From: an uncultured Flavobacteriaceae bacterium
GTDB lineage: Bacteria; Bacteroidota; Bacteroidia; Flavobacteriales; Flavobacteriaceae
Assembly (NCBI GenBank): GCA_947494565.1
Contig: CANLVG010000006.1
Span: 186,001-250,000, forward strand
Direction of reading: 5' to 3'
DNA length: 64,000 nt
A program made the translations under genes and the position numbers. Below are positions 1 through 9,687 of the stretch, piece by piece. The notes under the pieces are model-generated. The model had not been told where the DNA came from, did no database searches, and was given only the letters and a program-made list of their open reading frames with translations. Every line of letters begins with the position of its first letter. The stretch's first letter is position 1.

Positions 1-163
1 CTTCATACACCCATGTCTTACTATGTGGTAAATACATTTCCCGCATATCGTTTTCTACCTTTTCGACGAACGCTACCTCCAAAAAGGGATGCGCCAAGGC
101 CGAGGCTTCGAACCATATAGCCATAACGTCTTCCATATCCGTTTCTTTGTAGTCTCTGATCAT
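1..163 (-). CDS. GNAT-family N-acetyltransferase, N-terminal part only (runs off the window)
   Basis: The first 54 codons can be read from the ATG at 161-163. The peptide opens MIRDYKETDMEDVMAIW and continues with a segment ending LPHSKTWVYE, the usual beginning of small single-domain GNAT acetyltransferases of the YjaB/PhnO type. The acetyl-CoA-binding motif (R/Q-x-x-G-x-G/A) would lie beyond the left edge and is not visible. The acyl acceptor cannot be deduced. The 89 bp to the next gene, which is on the same strand, hold no clear signal. Family confidence is fair because only the N-terminal third is present. Confidence 0.7.
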   Translation of the reverse strand, partial: MIRDYKETDMEDVMAIWFEASALAHPFLEVAFVEKVENDMREMYLPHSKTWVYE

Positions 164-252
164 AAGCGCTGTTTTTAGGTTTCAAGGCAAATATCAGGAT
201 GAAACCGATTAAAAATGCTTCATGCGCTGATTTGAGACTTTTTTATGAGATC

Positions 253-1413
253 TTAACCTGTAAAATGGGCCTTCTGAAACTGCTTTGGTGAGATACCCAT
301 GTGTTGTTTAAAAGTTCGGTTCAAGGTAGCTTTAGAGTTAAAGCCGCTTTCGATACCGAGGGCGAGAATAGTATATTTTTGATTTTCGGGTATTGCTAAC
401 AAACTTTTCAAATGTGCTACCCTAAAGTCATTCACATAGTCATAAAATGATTTTTCGGCTTTGGTATTTATGGTCTGAGATATCTTATGGGTGGTAGCTC
501 CAAGGTGTTCTGACAGGGTTTGGATTTTAAGTTGTGGCTCTAGATATACTTTTTCAACTTCAAACAAGCATTTGATTTCATTGAAAAGCGCATTCATTTC
601 GCTTTCTGACAGTGAAGAAGACTTGTATTTTATATCTGCCGCTTCTTCGACTTCTAGAGTACCATTGGTGTTTCTTCTATTTTTCGCTATACTATTTTGG
701 GTCCCTTTAAACTCAGCGATGGCGTATTGTTTAATACCGTGATAACATAAATAGAATAAAGCAAGTACGATTCCGGAATACACTATGGTAAAAGGAATAT
801 TGATGTCATTCAAAAGGCCGAAGTCAAGGGATAGGAACAATACAAGGCTTAGGACTTCAAGTATTAAAAAAACCAAAGTAAAATTTCGAAACCAATTTAG
901 ATGAATGGGTTCGATAAATGAATAATAGTCTTTTATCTTTTTTGAATACCTATTTAGCTTTCTCAAAAACCAGGTCATTGCCAGAATGATAAATAGGTAT
1001 TGGGCTTTATAAAAAAATTGATATATGGCCGTTGGAGACCGATATAATCTATCGACTTTTTCAACAGTGTTATAGTCATTGACGTAAACAAAATCGATAA
1101 AAAGAAATACCACAAACACTATGGTATAACTAGGAACCCACCACCAAGACCATTTTAATCGATGTTCTTTATCGACTAAGACCATTCCGTATAGTAAGAA
1201 GCTTGGAAATAAGAGAGTAGTGCTCAACATTTGGAACAAATACTTCGGTGCGCTTAAGCCTTGCCGGATCAAAATATCTGACAGCAACATTGCCCCAAAG
1301 AGCGAAATGGTCAATATGAGCAAGTAATCACTGGTTGTTTTCTTTTTCTTTGGTAGAATAAACAGAAGGAAAATAATAAGGATACCAATGCCGGCAATAT
1401 TAATGTAGATCAT
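253..1413 (-). CDS. AraC-type transcriptional regulator with an N-terminal multi-pass membrane domain
   Basis: This 386-aa protein has about seven hydrophobic helices in residues 1-235, then a linker and a C-terminal AraC/XylS double helix-turn-helix at about 275-385. The second HTH reads ILALGIESGFNSKATLNRTF followed by GISPKQF, the classic AraC signature. Membrane-anchored AraC regulators of this plan are common in Bacteroidetes and probably sense a signal at the membrane, but the ligand and targets are unknown. It stands alone: the gene to its left is on the same strand but unrelated, and a 230-bp gap to its right separates it from a fucosidase fragment. Confidence 0.85.
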   Translation of the reverse strand: MIYINIAGIGILIIFLLFILPKKKKTTSDYLLILTISLFGAMLLSDILIRQGLSAPKYLFQMLSTTLLFPSFLLYGMVLVDKEHRLKWSWWWVPSYTIVFVVFLFIDFVYVNDYNTVEKVDRLYRSPTAIYQFFYKAQYLFIILAMTWFLRKLNRYSKKIKDYYSFIEPIHLNWFRNFTLVFLILEVLSLVLFLSLDFGLLNDINIPFTIVYSGIVLALFYLCYHGIKQYAIAEFKGTQNSIAKNRRNTNGTLEVEEAADIKYKSSSLSESEMNALFNEIKCLFEVEKVYLEPQLKIQTLSEHLGATTHKISQTINTKAEKSFYDYVNDFRVAHLKSLLAIPENQKYTILALGIESGFNSKATLNRTFKQHMGISPKQFQKAHFTG

Positions 1414-1648
1414 GTGTGACTTCTACTAAAGGCGGTTTCATTACTTCGCATATTGTATGCGAGGAATAGAAGCATAAAGGTATTTATTTTCTGGTTACTA
1501 GTTCAGACCCTGCAATTTTATCACAGCTACTTCAGTGGTCTCAGGTTGCGGTCTAAACTCCTGCACCTGAAGTGCAGGGATTTAGTCTTTGAGAAAACTA
1601 TGGATTCGAAACCCTTAGTGATTTATTTTCCTTATTTCACTACGAAGC

Positions 1649-1975
1649 TTATGAAGAAATTTTAAATACCCAGGCATGTTTTAAGTTGATGTCCTCTGGC
1701 AACGAAATAATCGTTCCTTCTTCGGTTTGCTCAAATTGAATACTGCCATCATATCCTAAGAGTGCTATACGTTTAATTTTGATTTTTGAAACCGAAAGAT
1801 ATTTTAACGTAATGGTTTGGGTCGGTGTAGCCAAAACCGTTGCGTAAAGGGCACCGTAATTGGTTGTAAAGCGAATATCTGCCTGCGTGAAACCTTTGTT
1901 TTCATGCGACGGAGCGCTCTCCCAATAAATTTCTCCAAACATCTTTTTCATAAATGACCCTAGGGTTATTTGCAT
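1649..1975 (-). pseudogene. Orphan C-terminal fragment of a GH29 alpha-L-fucosidase
   Basis: The 108-aa frame resembles the C-terminal beta-sandwich of GH29 alpha-L-fucosidases. It contains the typical GFTQADIRFTT segment, then KIKRIALLGYDG, a QTEEGTIISLP stretch and the terminal HAWVFKI. A complete family member has about 450-550 residues, and the whole catalytic barrel is absent here. An in-frame stop lies two codons upstream of the first ATG (1979-1981). The roughly 30 codons before that stop are open but are not recognisable as fucosidase. There is no signal peptide. I read it as a decayed remnant. A small stand-alone beta-sandwich protein is possible but less likely. Confidence 0.6.
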
Positions 1976-2323
1976 TTTTTATTTTGTTTTAGCACTCGCA
2001 ATGGCAGCACTGATTACCTCAAGTGAATACCTCTGACCTTGACCCAAGGACCGAAATAAAAGCAGTAAATGTATTTCCGTTGGCTTAAAAGTAATATGCG
2101 TAATACTTGAATGAGTATTCGTAAAATGAATGCCTTGTTAGGCCCATAGCGCACTGAATATCATAAAAATAGTATTTGTATATTTCAAAGCGTGAAGGTT
2201 AGAAACGAAATGCAAGACTTCTTTTTTATTGATATACTTGCCATAAATCAAGTGCTATGGTTTTCTAAATGTCCACTACCACATGATAAACACTCATGAG
2301 TTGAATAGTACCAATTTCTATAT
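1976..2323. other. Intergenic region, nothing assignable
   Basis: About 350 bp between the fucosidase remnant and the TPR histidine kinase. It is AT-rich, with no convincing ORF, hairpin terminator or operator. The promoter of the downstream kinase gene presumably lies here, but no good TAnnTTTG box was found next to it. Confidence 0.4.
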
Positions 2324-4510
2324 ATGAATTTTAAGCCTAAGGTCGTTGTGGCCCTGTGTTGCTCATTGTTTCTTCTGTCTGGCGTTCAATCCCAAAGCAC
2401 AGCGTTGGACAGTCTTGAAATCGCATTGCAAAACCATAAACAAAAAGATAGTGTAAGGGTAAACCTGTTGAATGAAATTGCAGAGTTATCCTATAAGAAG
2501 AATTTGGATAAAACCATGTCCTATGTAGCCGCATCGGAGCGCATCTCCGATTCCTTAGGTTATAAAAAGGGATTGGCCAGAAGTTTGCTCATAAAAGGAA
2601 AGGCCCAAATAGAACAATCAAGATTCGAAAAAGCATATCAAACTATTGACGAGGCGCTTCAATTGTATGAAGTAGTGCGATCCAAAAAAGGTATTTCCGA
2701 ATGCTATAGTACCCTTGGTTTTTTATTCTATAGAAAGGAAGATCAGAAACAGGCCATAGCATATCATCAAAAATCTATGGACATCAATCAAGAATTGGGC
2801 AATAAAGAAGCGATTTCAACCAACTTGGCCAATATAGGAAGGGTTTACTTTGAATTAGGCAATTATGTTGAAAGCGTATCTTACTTTAAAAGAGCCTTGG
2901 CTATCGACAATGAAATAGGGGATGAGGAAAAAATATCCCAAAATTTGGGCAACATTGGTGTAATATACGCCTATCAAGGAAATCACCCCCAAGCGCTGGA
3001 ATATTACAATAAATCTATAACCATCGACGAAAAGCGTGGCGATACCTTAGGAATTATTGCAGTATTAAATAATAAAGGCATTATCTATCAAACGATGCAA
3101 AATTATGATCAGGCCATAGCACATTATGTACAAGCCCTGCAAATGCAAAAGAAGTACGGTAACAAAAAAAATATGGCCGATATATTGATTAATTTGGGTT
3201 TTGTGTATGAGCAGAATAAAGAATATAAATCCGCGTATAATTACTTAAAGGAAGCACTTGACCTATGCAAGGAAATCAACTATAAATCAGGAGAGGCCTA
3301 CGCCTTGAATAATATGGGGAATGTCTTCCTAGTACAGGGGGCGCTGGAACAAGCATTACATCATTTTGAGCAGGCAAAAACCATAAACCTAAGTGTTGAT
3401 AACCAGCTTGGCCTGTGCGTCTCATACTTAGGACTTGCGGAGGTATATGTGGGTCAGAAAAACAATGATAAGGCTTTGATCTATGCCTTAAAAAGCAAGG
3501 GAATCTCAAGTAAAAACAAGTTCTTGGAATACCAAAGAGACGTATCTGAGTTACTTTCAAAAATACATATCAATCGAGGGAACTATAAAAAAGCTTACGA
3601 GAGCCACCAACGGTTCAAAGTTTTAAATGATAGCCTTTTCAATAAAGAGAATGTGCAAAAAATTGCCCAGTTGGAATATGAATATAAGTACAAACAGGCC
3701 ATGGACTCGGTCAATATCAGAGAGCTACAGCTTACAAAAACGGTTACGTCGACAAATTTGGATTTGGAAAAATCAAGGCGGAAGTACCTATGGGCAATCA
3801 TCGGCGTGCTTTCGGTCTCCTTGCTTTTGGGCGCCATTATTTTCTATCAGAAGTTTAAAAACATGAAGGTCAGAAATGAAAACATCGTTATGGAGCAGAA
3901 ACTATTACGTTCGCAGATGACACCACATTTTATTTTCAATTCATTGTCCGTACTACAAGGAATGATATTGAATAATGAGGATAAGAAATCTGTATCCTAC
4001 CTTTCCAAGTTTTCAAAACTATTGCGTATTACCTTAGAAAACTCCAGAGACAAAACGGTTTTGCTGTCTGAAGAGATTACTGGGGTAGAAAATTATCTGG
4101 CGCTGCAGAACTTGGAAAATGAAGCATATTTGTATAATGTAAGCGTAGCGAATACGATCGACCCTACCTTGTTTAAAATTCCACCAATGTTAATACAGCC
4201 TTTCGTCGAAAATGCCGTGAAGCATGCCTTTGCGGATCAAAAGGAAAATCGGGAAATCGAGGTTGATATCAAGCATATCCATGAAAAATTGACCTGCACC
4301 ATTATCGATAACGGTATTGGTATTGATTTGCAAAAGAAGGGGCATGGCAAAGACAAAAAATCGATGGCGACAACGATTACCTCCGAACGTCTTGAGTTAT
4401 TGGCCAAAGATTTAAAAATGGAAAGTTCAGTAACAGTGGAGGATCGCAAGAAATACAATGCACAGGGTACTTTGGTCACCTTGGTAATACCTTATGTGAA
4501 AATAATATGA
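2324..4510 (+). CDS. TPR-containing LytS-type sensor histidine kinase
   Basis: This 728-aa kinase starts with a Sec signal peptide (residues 1-23, cleavage near VQS-QS). About nine TPR units follow (roughly 60-440), probably periplasmic, then a coiled linker and one membrane helix near 486-508. The cytoplasmic part is a His_kinase domain (PF06580 type) with phospho-acceptor His535 in MTPHFIFNSL, then a HATPase domain with an N-box (PFVENAVKHAF) and a G-box around DNGIGID. The last codons overlap the LytTR regulator by 4 bp (ATGA), so the two form one transcription unit and surely a two-component pair. The signal sensed by the TPR domain is unknown. Confidence 0.93.
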   Translation: MNFKPKVVVALCCSLFLLSGVQSQSTALDSLEIALQNHKQKDSVRVNLLNEIAELSYKKNLDKTMSYVAASERISDSLGYKKGLARSLLIKGKAQIEQSRFEKAYQTIDEALQLYEVVRSKKGISECYSTLGFLFYRKEDQKQAIAYHQKSMDINQELGNKEAISTNLANIGRVYFELGNYVESVSYFKRALAIDNEIGDEEKISQNLGNIGVIYAYQGNHPQALEYYNKSITIDEKRGDTLGIIAVLNNKGIIYQTMQNYDQAIAHYVQALQMQKKYGNKKNMADILINLGFVYEQNKEYKSAYNYLKEALDLCKEINYKSGEAYALNNMGNVFLVQGALEQALHHFEQAKTINLSVDNQLGLCVSYLGLAEVYVGQKNNDKALIYALKSKGISSKNKFLEYQRDVSELLSKIHINRGNYKKAYESHQRFKVLNDSLFNKENVQKIAQLEYEYKYKQAMDSVNIRELQLTKTVTSTNLDLEKSRRKYLWAIIGVLSVSLLLGAIIFYQKFKNMKVRNENIVMEQKLLRSQMTPHFIFNSLSVLQGMILNNEDKKSVSYLSKFSKLLRITLENSRDKTVLLSEEITGVENYLALQNLENEAYLYNVSVANTIDPTLFKIPPMLIQPFVENAVKHAFADQKENREIEVDIKHIHEKLTCTIIDNGIGIDLQKKGHGKDKKSMATTITSERLELLAKDLKMESSVTVEDRKKYNAQGTLVTLVIPYVKII

Positions 4511-5244
4511 AAGCACTGATTGTTGAAGATAAGGCCTACATTCGAAAGGGGTTGGTGAGCTTGTTGCAATCCATAGACTTTGAGGTACAGGTGGTAGGGG
4601 AGTGTGAATCGGTAGAAGATGCCTTGGTGGTTACCCGATCTTGCAGACCCGATTTGATCTTTCTCGATATCAATCTCACAGACGGTACCGCTTTTGATTT
4701 TTTAGAGCGAACGGAAGACCTTTCCTTCAAGGTCATTTTTATCACCGCATATGAAGAGTACGCACTCAAGGCCTTAAAGGCAGGCGCAGCGGATTACTTG
4801 CTTAAACCAGTGGATATTGAAGAACTTAAGGCAGCCCTTGAGAAAGTGGCCCAATTACCTGTTGCTGAGCAAAAGGTACATATCAAAACAGCAAAAGCGG
4901 CCTGGCACAGTGATGCCTCCAAATTGATATTATCGCTCCATGACAGCTTTCAAGTCGTTGATCTGAACGAATTGTTGTACTGCGAATCGGATAAAGGGTA
5001 TACCACCTTTTATTGTACGAATGGAAAAAGCCACTTGGTCTCTAAAACGTTAAAGGAATTCGAAGCGCGCTTGGTTGCATTCAATTTTATTCGTCCACAC
5101 CAATCGTACATGGTCAATTTGAAGTTTATTGACAAATACGATAAATCAGGAGTGATTCACTTAAAAACTGGAACAACGATTCCTGTCTCTTCCCGTAAAA
5201 AAGACCACTTCATTGCTACATTTTTGAACAAAAACAGTGAATAA
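4507..5244 (+). CDS. LytTR-family response regulator, partner of the TPR kinase
   Basis: A 245-aa response regulator. The receiver (1-120) carries the acidic pair near Glu7/Asp8, phospho-acceptor Asp54 (LIFLDINL), a Thr at ITAYEEYA and Lys in LLKPVD. A LytTR DNA-binding domain covers about 140-243 (LLYCESDKGYTTFY, then RPHQSYMVNLKFI). It is translationally coupled to the kinase by a 4-bp overlap. LytTR proteins bind paired direct repeats, but no target site could be assigned in the window. A weak 5-bp GAGCT/AGCTC hairpin just after the stop is too short to call a terminator. Confidence 0.93.
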   Translation: MKALIVEDKAYIRKGLVSLLQSIDFEVQVVGECESVEDALVVTRSCRPDLIFLDINLTDGTAFDFLERTEDLSFKVIFITAYEEYALKALKAGAADYLLKPVDIEELKAALEKVAQLPVAEQKVHIKTAKAAWHSDASKLILSLHDSFQVVDLNELLYCESDKGYTTFYCTNGKSHLVSKTLKEFEARLVAFNFIRPHQSYMVNLKFIDKYDKSGVIHLKTGTTIPVSSRKKDHFIATFLNKNSE

Positions 5245-5404
5245 GAGCTGTTTTCAGCTCCTTTTCAGCTAATTTCTTCCAACTACACATTTACGGATAT
5301 AGGCCAAACTTTTACGCTTATGGGTTTCAAGTACTCTTAAATAAAACCCCTATAACCAACTACACTAGGTCCTTCTGGTTTGCCGTTCTAAACAAAACGA
5401 AAAT

Positions 5405-5617
5405 ATGGACGATATCAAATCAAAATTAGGTAAAGCAGGATTAATCATCGGGGCAATGGGCATCATGTCTATTGTGCTGTCAATCTTCAATTATAACATT
5501 CGGCTTCTCGCTTGGATAGACATCTGGGGCAATACCATGGGATGGATAATTAGAATCCTATTAATCGTCGGTGGAGGTACACTCTTTTTCCTATTCGGAA
5601 GAGGTGAAGAGGAATAA
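5405..5617 (+). CDS. Small hypothetical membrane protein, two predicted helices
   Basis: A 70-aa protein with a polar N-terminus (MDDIKSKLGKAG), a hydrophobic helix at about 12-36, a short loop containing DIWGNTMG, a second helix at about 48-64 and an acidic tail (GRGEEE). I do not recognise the family. It sits 160 bp after the LytTR regulator and 85 bp before a surface lipoprotein gene on the same strand. The ATG start, the two clean helices and the charged tail make a real gene likely. It could be a target or accessory of the upstream two-component system, but that is position-based inference. Confidence 0.6.
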   Translation: MDDIKSKLGKAGLIIGAMGIMSIVLSIFNYNIRLLAWIDIWGNTMGWIIRILLIVGGGTLFFLFGRGEEE

Positions 5618-5702
5618 AATGAAACTACAAAAACAGACGTATACACGCATTGAAATACAGTATTGATACATCAAACCTTAACATAATTTAAAAACCAATA
5701 AC

Positions 5703-7427
5703 ATGAAAAAACAATTCAATTTAATCAACCTGTTCGCCATGGCTTTTTTGCTTACAACACTTAGCTGTAAAAAGGACGACGAAGGACCTGCAAGCAACCC
5801 GATCAGTATTCAGGATCTGGATGTTGCTATCGATGAAAATCCGACCAATGGCCAAACTATTGGAACCGTACCAACAGAGGGTGATGCAACCCCAAGTTTC
5901 AGCATAACATCTCAAACACCTACAGGAGCTTTAAGCATAAATTCAAGTACAGGAGAGTTAACTGTTTCTAATGCCGTTTTATTTGACTTTGAAACGAATC
6001 CAATTATTACGGCCACTATCGCCGTGGTAGGAGCTGAAAACACAGCGACGGTTACTATTGGGCTTAACGACCTGAATGAAATAGGGGTTCAAGATCTGAC
6101 CGCAGCAATTGATGAAAACCCAACTAATGGCCAATCAGTCGGTATGGTTCAAGTTGATGGAGACGGGCCTTTCAATTTTAGCATCGATTCTCAGACACCA
6201 GCAGGAGCACTAAGTATAGATAACTCTTCTGGAGAGTTAACGGTTGCGGATGCCAACCTGTTCGATTTTGAGACAAATCCTACAATCACCGGAACTATTG
6301 CAGTTGTTGGTGCTGAAAGTATGGCAACCGTTACCATTAATTTGAACGATCTCGATGAAATAAGTGTGGAAGACTTAACCCTCTCCCTTGATGAAAACCC
6401 AACGGATGGGCAAGTTGTAGGTACTATACAAGTAGATGGCACCGGAACTTTAAGTTTTAGTATAACTTCCCAGACACCGGCAGGTGCTTTACATATAGAT
6501 GCTGGTACGGGGCAATTAACGGTTGCGGACCCCACCTTATTTGACTTTGAAACAAACCCAGTGATTACTGCGGATATTTCTGTTGACAATTCAGTTGAAA
6601 CTGCAACGGCAATGGCCACTATTAATCTTGAAGATGTTGACGAAATAACGGTTCAAGATTTGATCACTGATATAGATGAAAACCCAATGAATGGTCATAT
6701 TGTCGGAACAATACAAGCCAGTGCTAGTGGAAGTTTGACGTATACCATAACCTATCAATCTGCAGCCGGAGCTTTGACTATAGATCAAAATACAGGGGAG
6801 TTATCCGTTGCTGATGAAGCGTTATTTGATCATGAAACCAATCCAAATATGTTCGCGGTTGTTTCCGTTGATAATTCCGTTTATTCCGTAAATGTAAATG
6901 CGACGATTAATCTTAACAACATAAATGAGATTGGAGATTTTAATTATGGTGGTGTTATTTTTTGGTTAGATCCTGCAACAAATAATAGTAGTGGTTTAGT
7001 TTGTGCCGTCAGCGACCAAAGTAATAGCATCGGTGCTTCTTGGGGAAGTAATACTCCAACTATTGGTAATGTTGCTACGGCGATAGGAACCGGACAAGCG
7101 AACACCAATGCAATTTTAGCTGTACATACACAGGGAACGAATGCGGCAAAATTGTGCAATTCATATACAGCGAATGGGTATTCTGATTGGTACTTGCCAT
7201 CAAAAGATGAGCTAAATGAAATGTTTGTAAACAAGTCAATTATTCAAACTACTTCGGCTGCCAATGGAGGAGCTAATTTTAAAAATTACGCCTATTGGAC
7301 CTCGTCAGAACATGCTACGGACCCTACTAGGGCATTAAATCAATTTTTTAATTTCGGTAGCCAGAATTCAAATCAGAAAGCAGCAATATTTCACGTAAGA
7401 GCGATACGGACTTTTACGGATTTTTAA
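5703..7427 (+). CDS. Surface lipoprotein with four cadherin-like repeats and a C-terminal Lcl/DUF1566-type domain
   Basis: A 574-aa lipoprotein. The lipobox ends at Cys22 (LTTLSC) and is followed by KKDDE, the acid-rich export signal that sends Bacteroidetes lipoproteins to the cell surface. Four near-identical cadherin-like repeats of about 92-96 residues follow (about 36-127, 128-220, 221-316, 317-410), each with an (A/I)DENPxNG opening, a SITSQTPAGAL-like middle and an LFDFETNP strand. Residues 412-574 form a DUF1566/Lcl-like domain (NYGGVIFWLDP, GYSDWYLPSKDEL, HVRAIRTF), often found in C-terminal parts of Bacteroidetes surface proteins and resembling C-type-lectin folds. An adhesin or glycan-binding role is likely. 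A strong hairpin terminator follows. Confidence 0.85.
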   Translation: MKKQFNLINLFAMAFLLTTLSCKKDDEGPASNPISIQDLDVAIDENPTNGQTIGTVPTEGDATPSFSITSQTPTGALSINSSTGELTVSNAVLFDFETNPIITATIAVVGAENTATVTIGLNDLNEIGVQDLTAAIDENPTNGQSVGMVQVDGDGPFNFSIDSQTPAGALSIDNSSGELTVADANLFDFETNPTITGTIAVVGAESMATVTINLNDLDEISVEDLTLSLDENPTDGQVVGTIQVDGTGTLSFSITSQTPAGALHIDAGTGQLTVADPTLFDFETNPVITADISVDNSVETATAMATINLEDVDEITVQDLITDIDENPMNGHIVGTIQASASGSLTYTITYQSAAGALTIDQNTGELSVADEALFDHETNPNMFAVVSVDNSVYSVNVNATINLNNINEIGDFNYGGVIFWLDPATNNSSGLVCAVSDQSNSIGASWGSNTPTIGNVATAIGTGQANTNAILAVHTQGTNAAKLCNSYTANGYSDWYLPSKDELNEMFVNKSIIQTTSAANGGANFKNYAYWTSSEHATDPTRALNQFFNFGSQNSNQKAAIFHVRAIRTFTDF

Positions 7428-7442
7428 AAACCAGATTACAAG

Positions 7443-7480
7443 GCCACTTACAGCTAACCAATGTAAGTGGCTCTTTATTT
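7443..7480 (+). terminator. Rho-independent terminator after the cadherin-like lipoprotein
   Basis: A perfect 10-bp stem (GCCACTTACA at 7443-7452 with TGTAAGTGGC at 7462-7471) and a 9-nt loop, followed by a T-rich run (TCTTTATTTT). It lies 15 bp after the stop codon. The remaining sequence up to 7692 holds nothing else recognisable. Confidence 0.85.
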
Positions 7481-7692
7481 TCAATACAAAATGATAAAAG
7501 GAGTGGAGAATATAATTAAGATTAAAAACGAACATGATTCGTTGGAAAATCATAGTACTTCCCTTTAGAAAGTGATTGCTTCCGATGAAAACCGAAGTGC
7601 CCTGCTTAGTAATGAAAGTTATCAGAAAGAATTAATTCATTTGGACACTGAAGTACGAACAGCGAAATGTACATTCGGCATGATTCATATAG

Positions 7693-9687
7693 TCAACGCT
7701 TAAGTGAAAAATGACCTGTCTTTGTGAAACCTGCGGCAGTTGAAAATCGAAACCAATAGTCAGTTGAAGGCATGTCTTTATTATTGAATTTTCCATCCCA
7801 TCCTTTTGAACTATCATTTAGAATATCAAGTAATTTCCCATAGCGATCATATATTTCAATGGTATATGCCATATCCTTGCTTCCAATGATATTCCAATGG
7901 TCGTTATATCCATCATTGTTGGGGGTGAAAAACTTCGGATACCCCAAAATGACCGCAGTTGCCGTTGTGACCGCACAGCCTCTTTTATCCCTCGCGTAAA
8001 TCATATAGCTACCCGGTTCAAGCCTATCGAAGAATGGATGTTCTTGATAGTCGATACCGTCTATGGAATATTCGTAAAGTTCATTACCATTGACCTCGAA
8101 TGCAAGGCTATTATTATCACTAAATTCGATGACCTCAATATTGGAAATTATCGGCATTTGAACAACCTCTACCGTTACAACGGATTCTGCAGGTGTGCAA
8201 AACCCATTGTCCACCAGATAGGTATACGTTCCCGGAGAATCAATTTTAGGATTAAATAGTCCATTACCTTGACTTAAATTGGGACTCCATGTGCCCGACG
8301 GGTCTGGGTTGCCCTCTAAATAGTCAAATAAATTCTCAGGGGTATCATCAAAACAAAACAGCTTTGCACCATTGATTCCCGCACTTGGGCTTTCCAGTAC
8401 GGTAAGGGTTACGGTTTCCGTTTGAATTTGGGTCGTACAAAAATCTATCTGGGCTCTAAACAAATAATTGTTGAAATCAGGAGAAACATTCCACAGCTTT
8501 AATTCCTCAAGATGTACTCCGCTATAGCTGGTGTTATTGGCTAAATCTTCCCAAGTTAATCCTGCGTCTGTACTTACCTGCCACTTTAGGGAATTCGGGT
8601 GTTGTAAAGAAACCGAAATAATTACATTGTCTCCTTCACATGCCACCAAATCGATAGGTTGTCTTAAAATTATGGGAGTGGTATCTTCCTGAAAATCGAA
8701 TACTTCATTGGCATCGATATCTTGTGGTGCCGTATACCCATCGGGTTCATTCACGATTAAGCCATTTGAATCAACGATATCCGGACGTGTACCCAGTACC
8801 CCATCGCCATCAGGGTCGCTAAAGCCCGCCTCGATGACGTCATAGCAACCATCGCCATCACTATCTAAGTCTATGGAATCAATTTGTCCATCGTCATCCG
8901 TATCCAAAGTCGGATTTCCCCCAAGCTCAGTAGTATCTAAAATACCATCATTGTCATCATCAAGGTCAACATCATCGGTAATGCCGTCTTTATCGAAATC
9001 ACAGTAGAATTCCCAAACTACCTCTATAGCATCGGCAAAGCCGTCCGCTCCGTTTAATTCAAACTCAAATGATACTGTTGTCACAATACCTTCTATTTGA
9101 ACAGATCCCGCTGCCCCTCCAACTGTTGGTATTCCACATTCTGAGGTGGTATTGTTTCCAAATAACTGGTCGGGCGTTCGAGTGATCGTACTTGCCGTAA
9201 CTTCAAAGTGATCCCCATTTCCAGCAAGTCTTCTTAGGGTCAAATTAGGCGTAAGAAGTGTCAGGAGGGCCGAATTGGCATTTGGTCCAAATCCATATCC
9301 GCCACCAAGTCTGTCTAGATGTAGGATAGGGTTTGTTACCGGACGGCTAAAGGTAAATGTCAAAATTCCTTTTCCATTAGTTCCAAAATCTAAAAAGGGG
9401 GCTAAGGCACCACGATTGACAATCGTATTTGAAGAATAGGTATTGGGAATGTTACATCCCATCAAACCGGTACTAAAGTTGACCGATGCGTTGTTTCGTA
9501 ATCCAGAAACGGAAGTGGTGATGTTGAGGTCGCATACATTGGAAGTCCAACGTGTGCCACTACCGGTCCAAGTTTCGGTGAAATCTTGCGAAGAAATAAT
9601 GGAAGGGCCAGACAAAAAAATGAAACAAATTACCCACTTCGCAGGTATGCATTCCAAGGAAAATAAAGCTCTTTTTCGTCCGTTCAA
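7693..9687 (-). CDS. Secreted T9SS type B (gliding-associated C-terminal domain) protein with calcium-binding TSP3-like repeats
   Basis: A 664-aa protein with an N-terminal signal peptide (1-33, ending near SIISSQ) and an N-terminal beta-rich domain (about 35-230). Next is an Asp-rich block (about 232-300) of thrombospondin type 3-like repeats such as DKDGITDDVDLDDDNDGI, which should bind several Ca2+ ions. Ig-like or PKD-like modules follow at about 335-570. The last 85 residues are the gliding-motility C-terminal domain (FFTPNNDGYNDHWNI, IYDRYGKLL, FNNKDMPSTDYWF), the type B secretion signal for the type IX system. The mature protein should be exported and surface-attached or released. It is convergent with the upstream lipoprotein gene. 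The ligand is unknown. Confidence 0.9.
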   Translation of the reverse strand: MNGRKRALFSLECIPAKWVICFIFLSGPSIISSQDFTETWTGSGTRWTSNVCDLNITTSVSGLRNNASVNFSTGLMGCNIPNTYSSNTIVNRGALAPFLDFGTNGKGILTFTFSRPVTNPILHLDRLGGGYGFGPNANSALLTLLTPNLTLRRLAGNGDHFEVTASTITRTPDQLFGNNTTSECGIPTVGGAAGSVQIEGIVTTVSFEFELNGADGFADAIEVVWEFYCDFDKDGITDDVDLDDDNDGILDTTELGGNPTLDTDDDGQIDSIDLDSDGDGCYDVIEAGFSDPDGDGVLGTRPDIVDSNGLIVNEPDGYTAPQDIDANEVFDFQEDTTPIILRQPIDLVACEGDNVIISVSLQHPNSLKWQVSTDAGLTWEDLANNTSYSGVHLEELKLWNVSPDFNNYLFRAQIDFCTTQIQTETVTLTVLESPSAGINGAKLFCFDDTPENLFDYLEGNPDPSGTWSPNLSQGNGLFNPKIDSPGTYTYLVDNGFCTPAESVVTVEVVQMPIISNIEVIEFSDNNSLAFEVNGNELYEYSIDGIDYQEHPFFDRLEPGSYMIYARDKRGCAVTTATAVILGYPKFFTPNNDGYNDHWNIIGSKDMAYTIEIYDRYGKLLDILNDSSKGWDGKFNNKDMPSTDYWFRFSTAAGFTKTGHFSLKR

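Noticed and set aside
1453-1665. 70-codon plus-strand frame beside the fucosidase remnant
   Set aside because: No start context, no family features, and it overlaps the opposite-strand fucosidase fragment.
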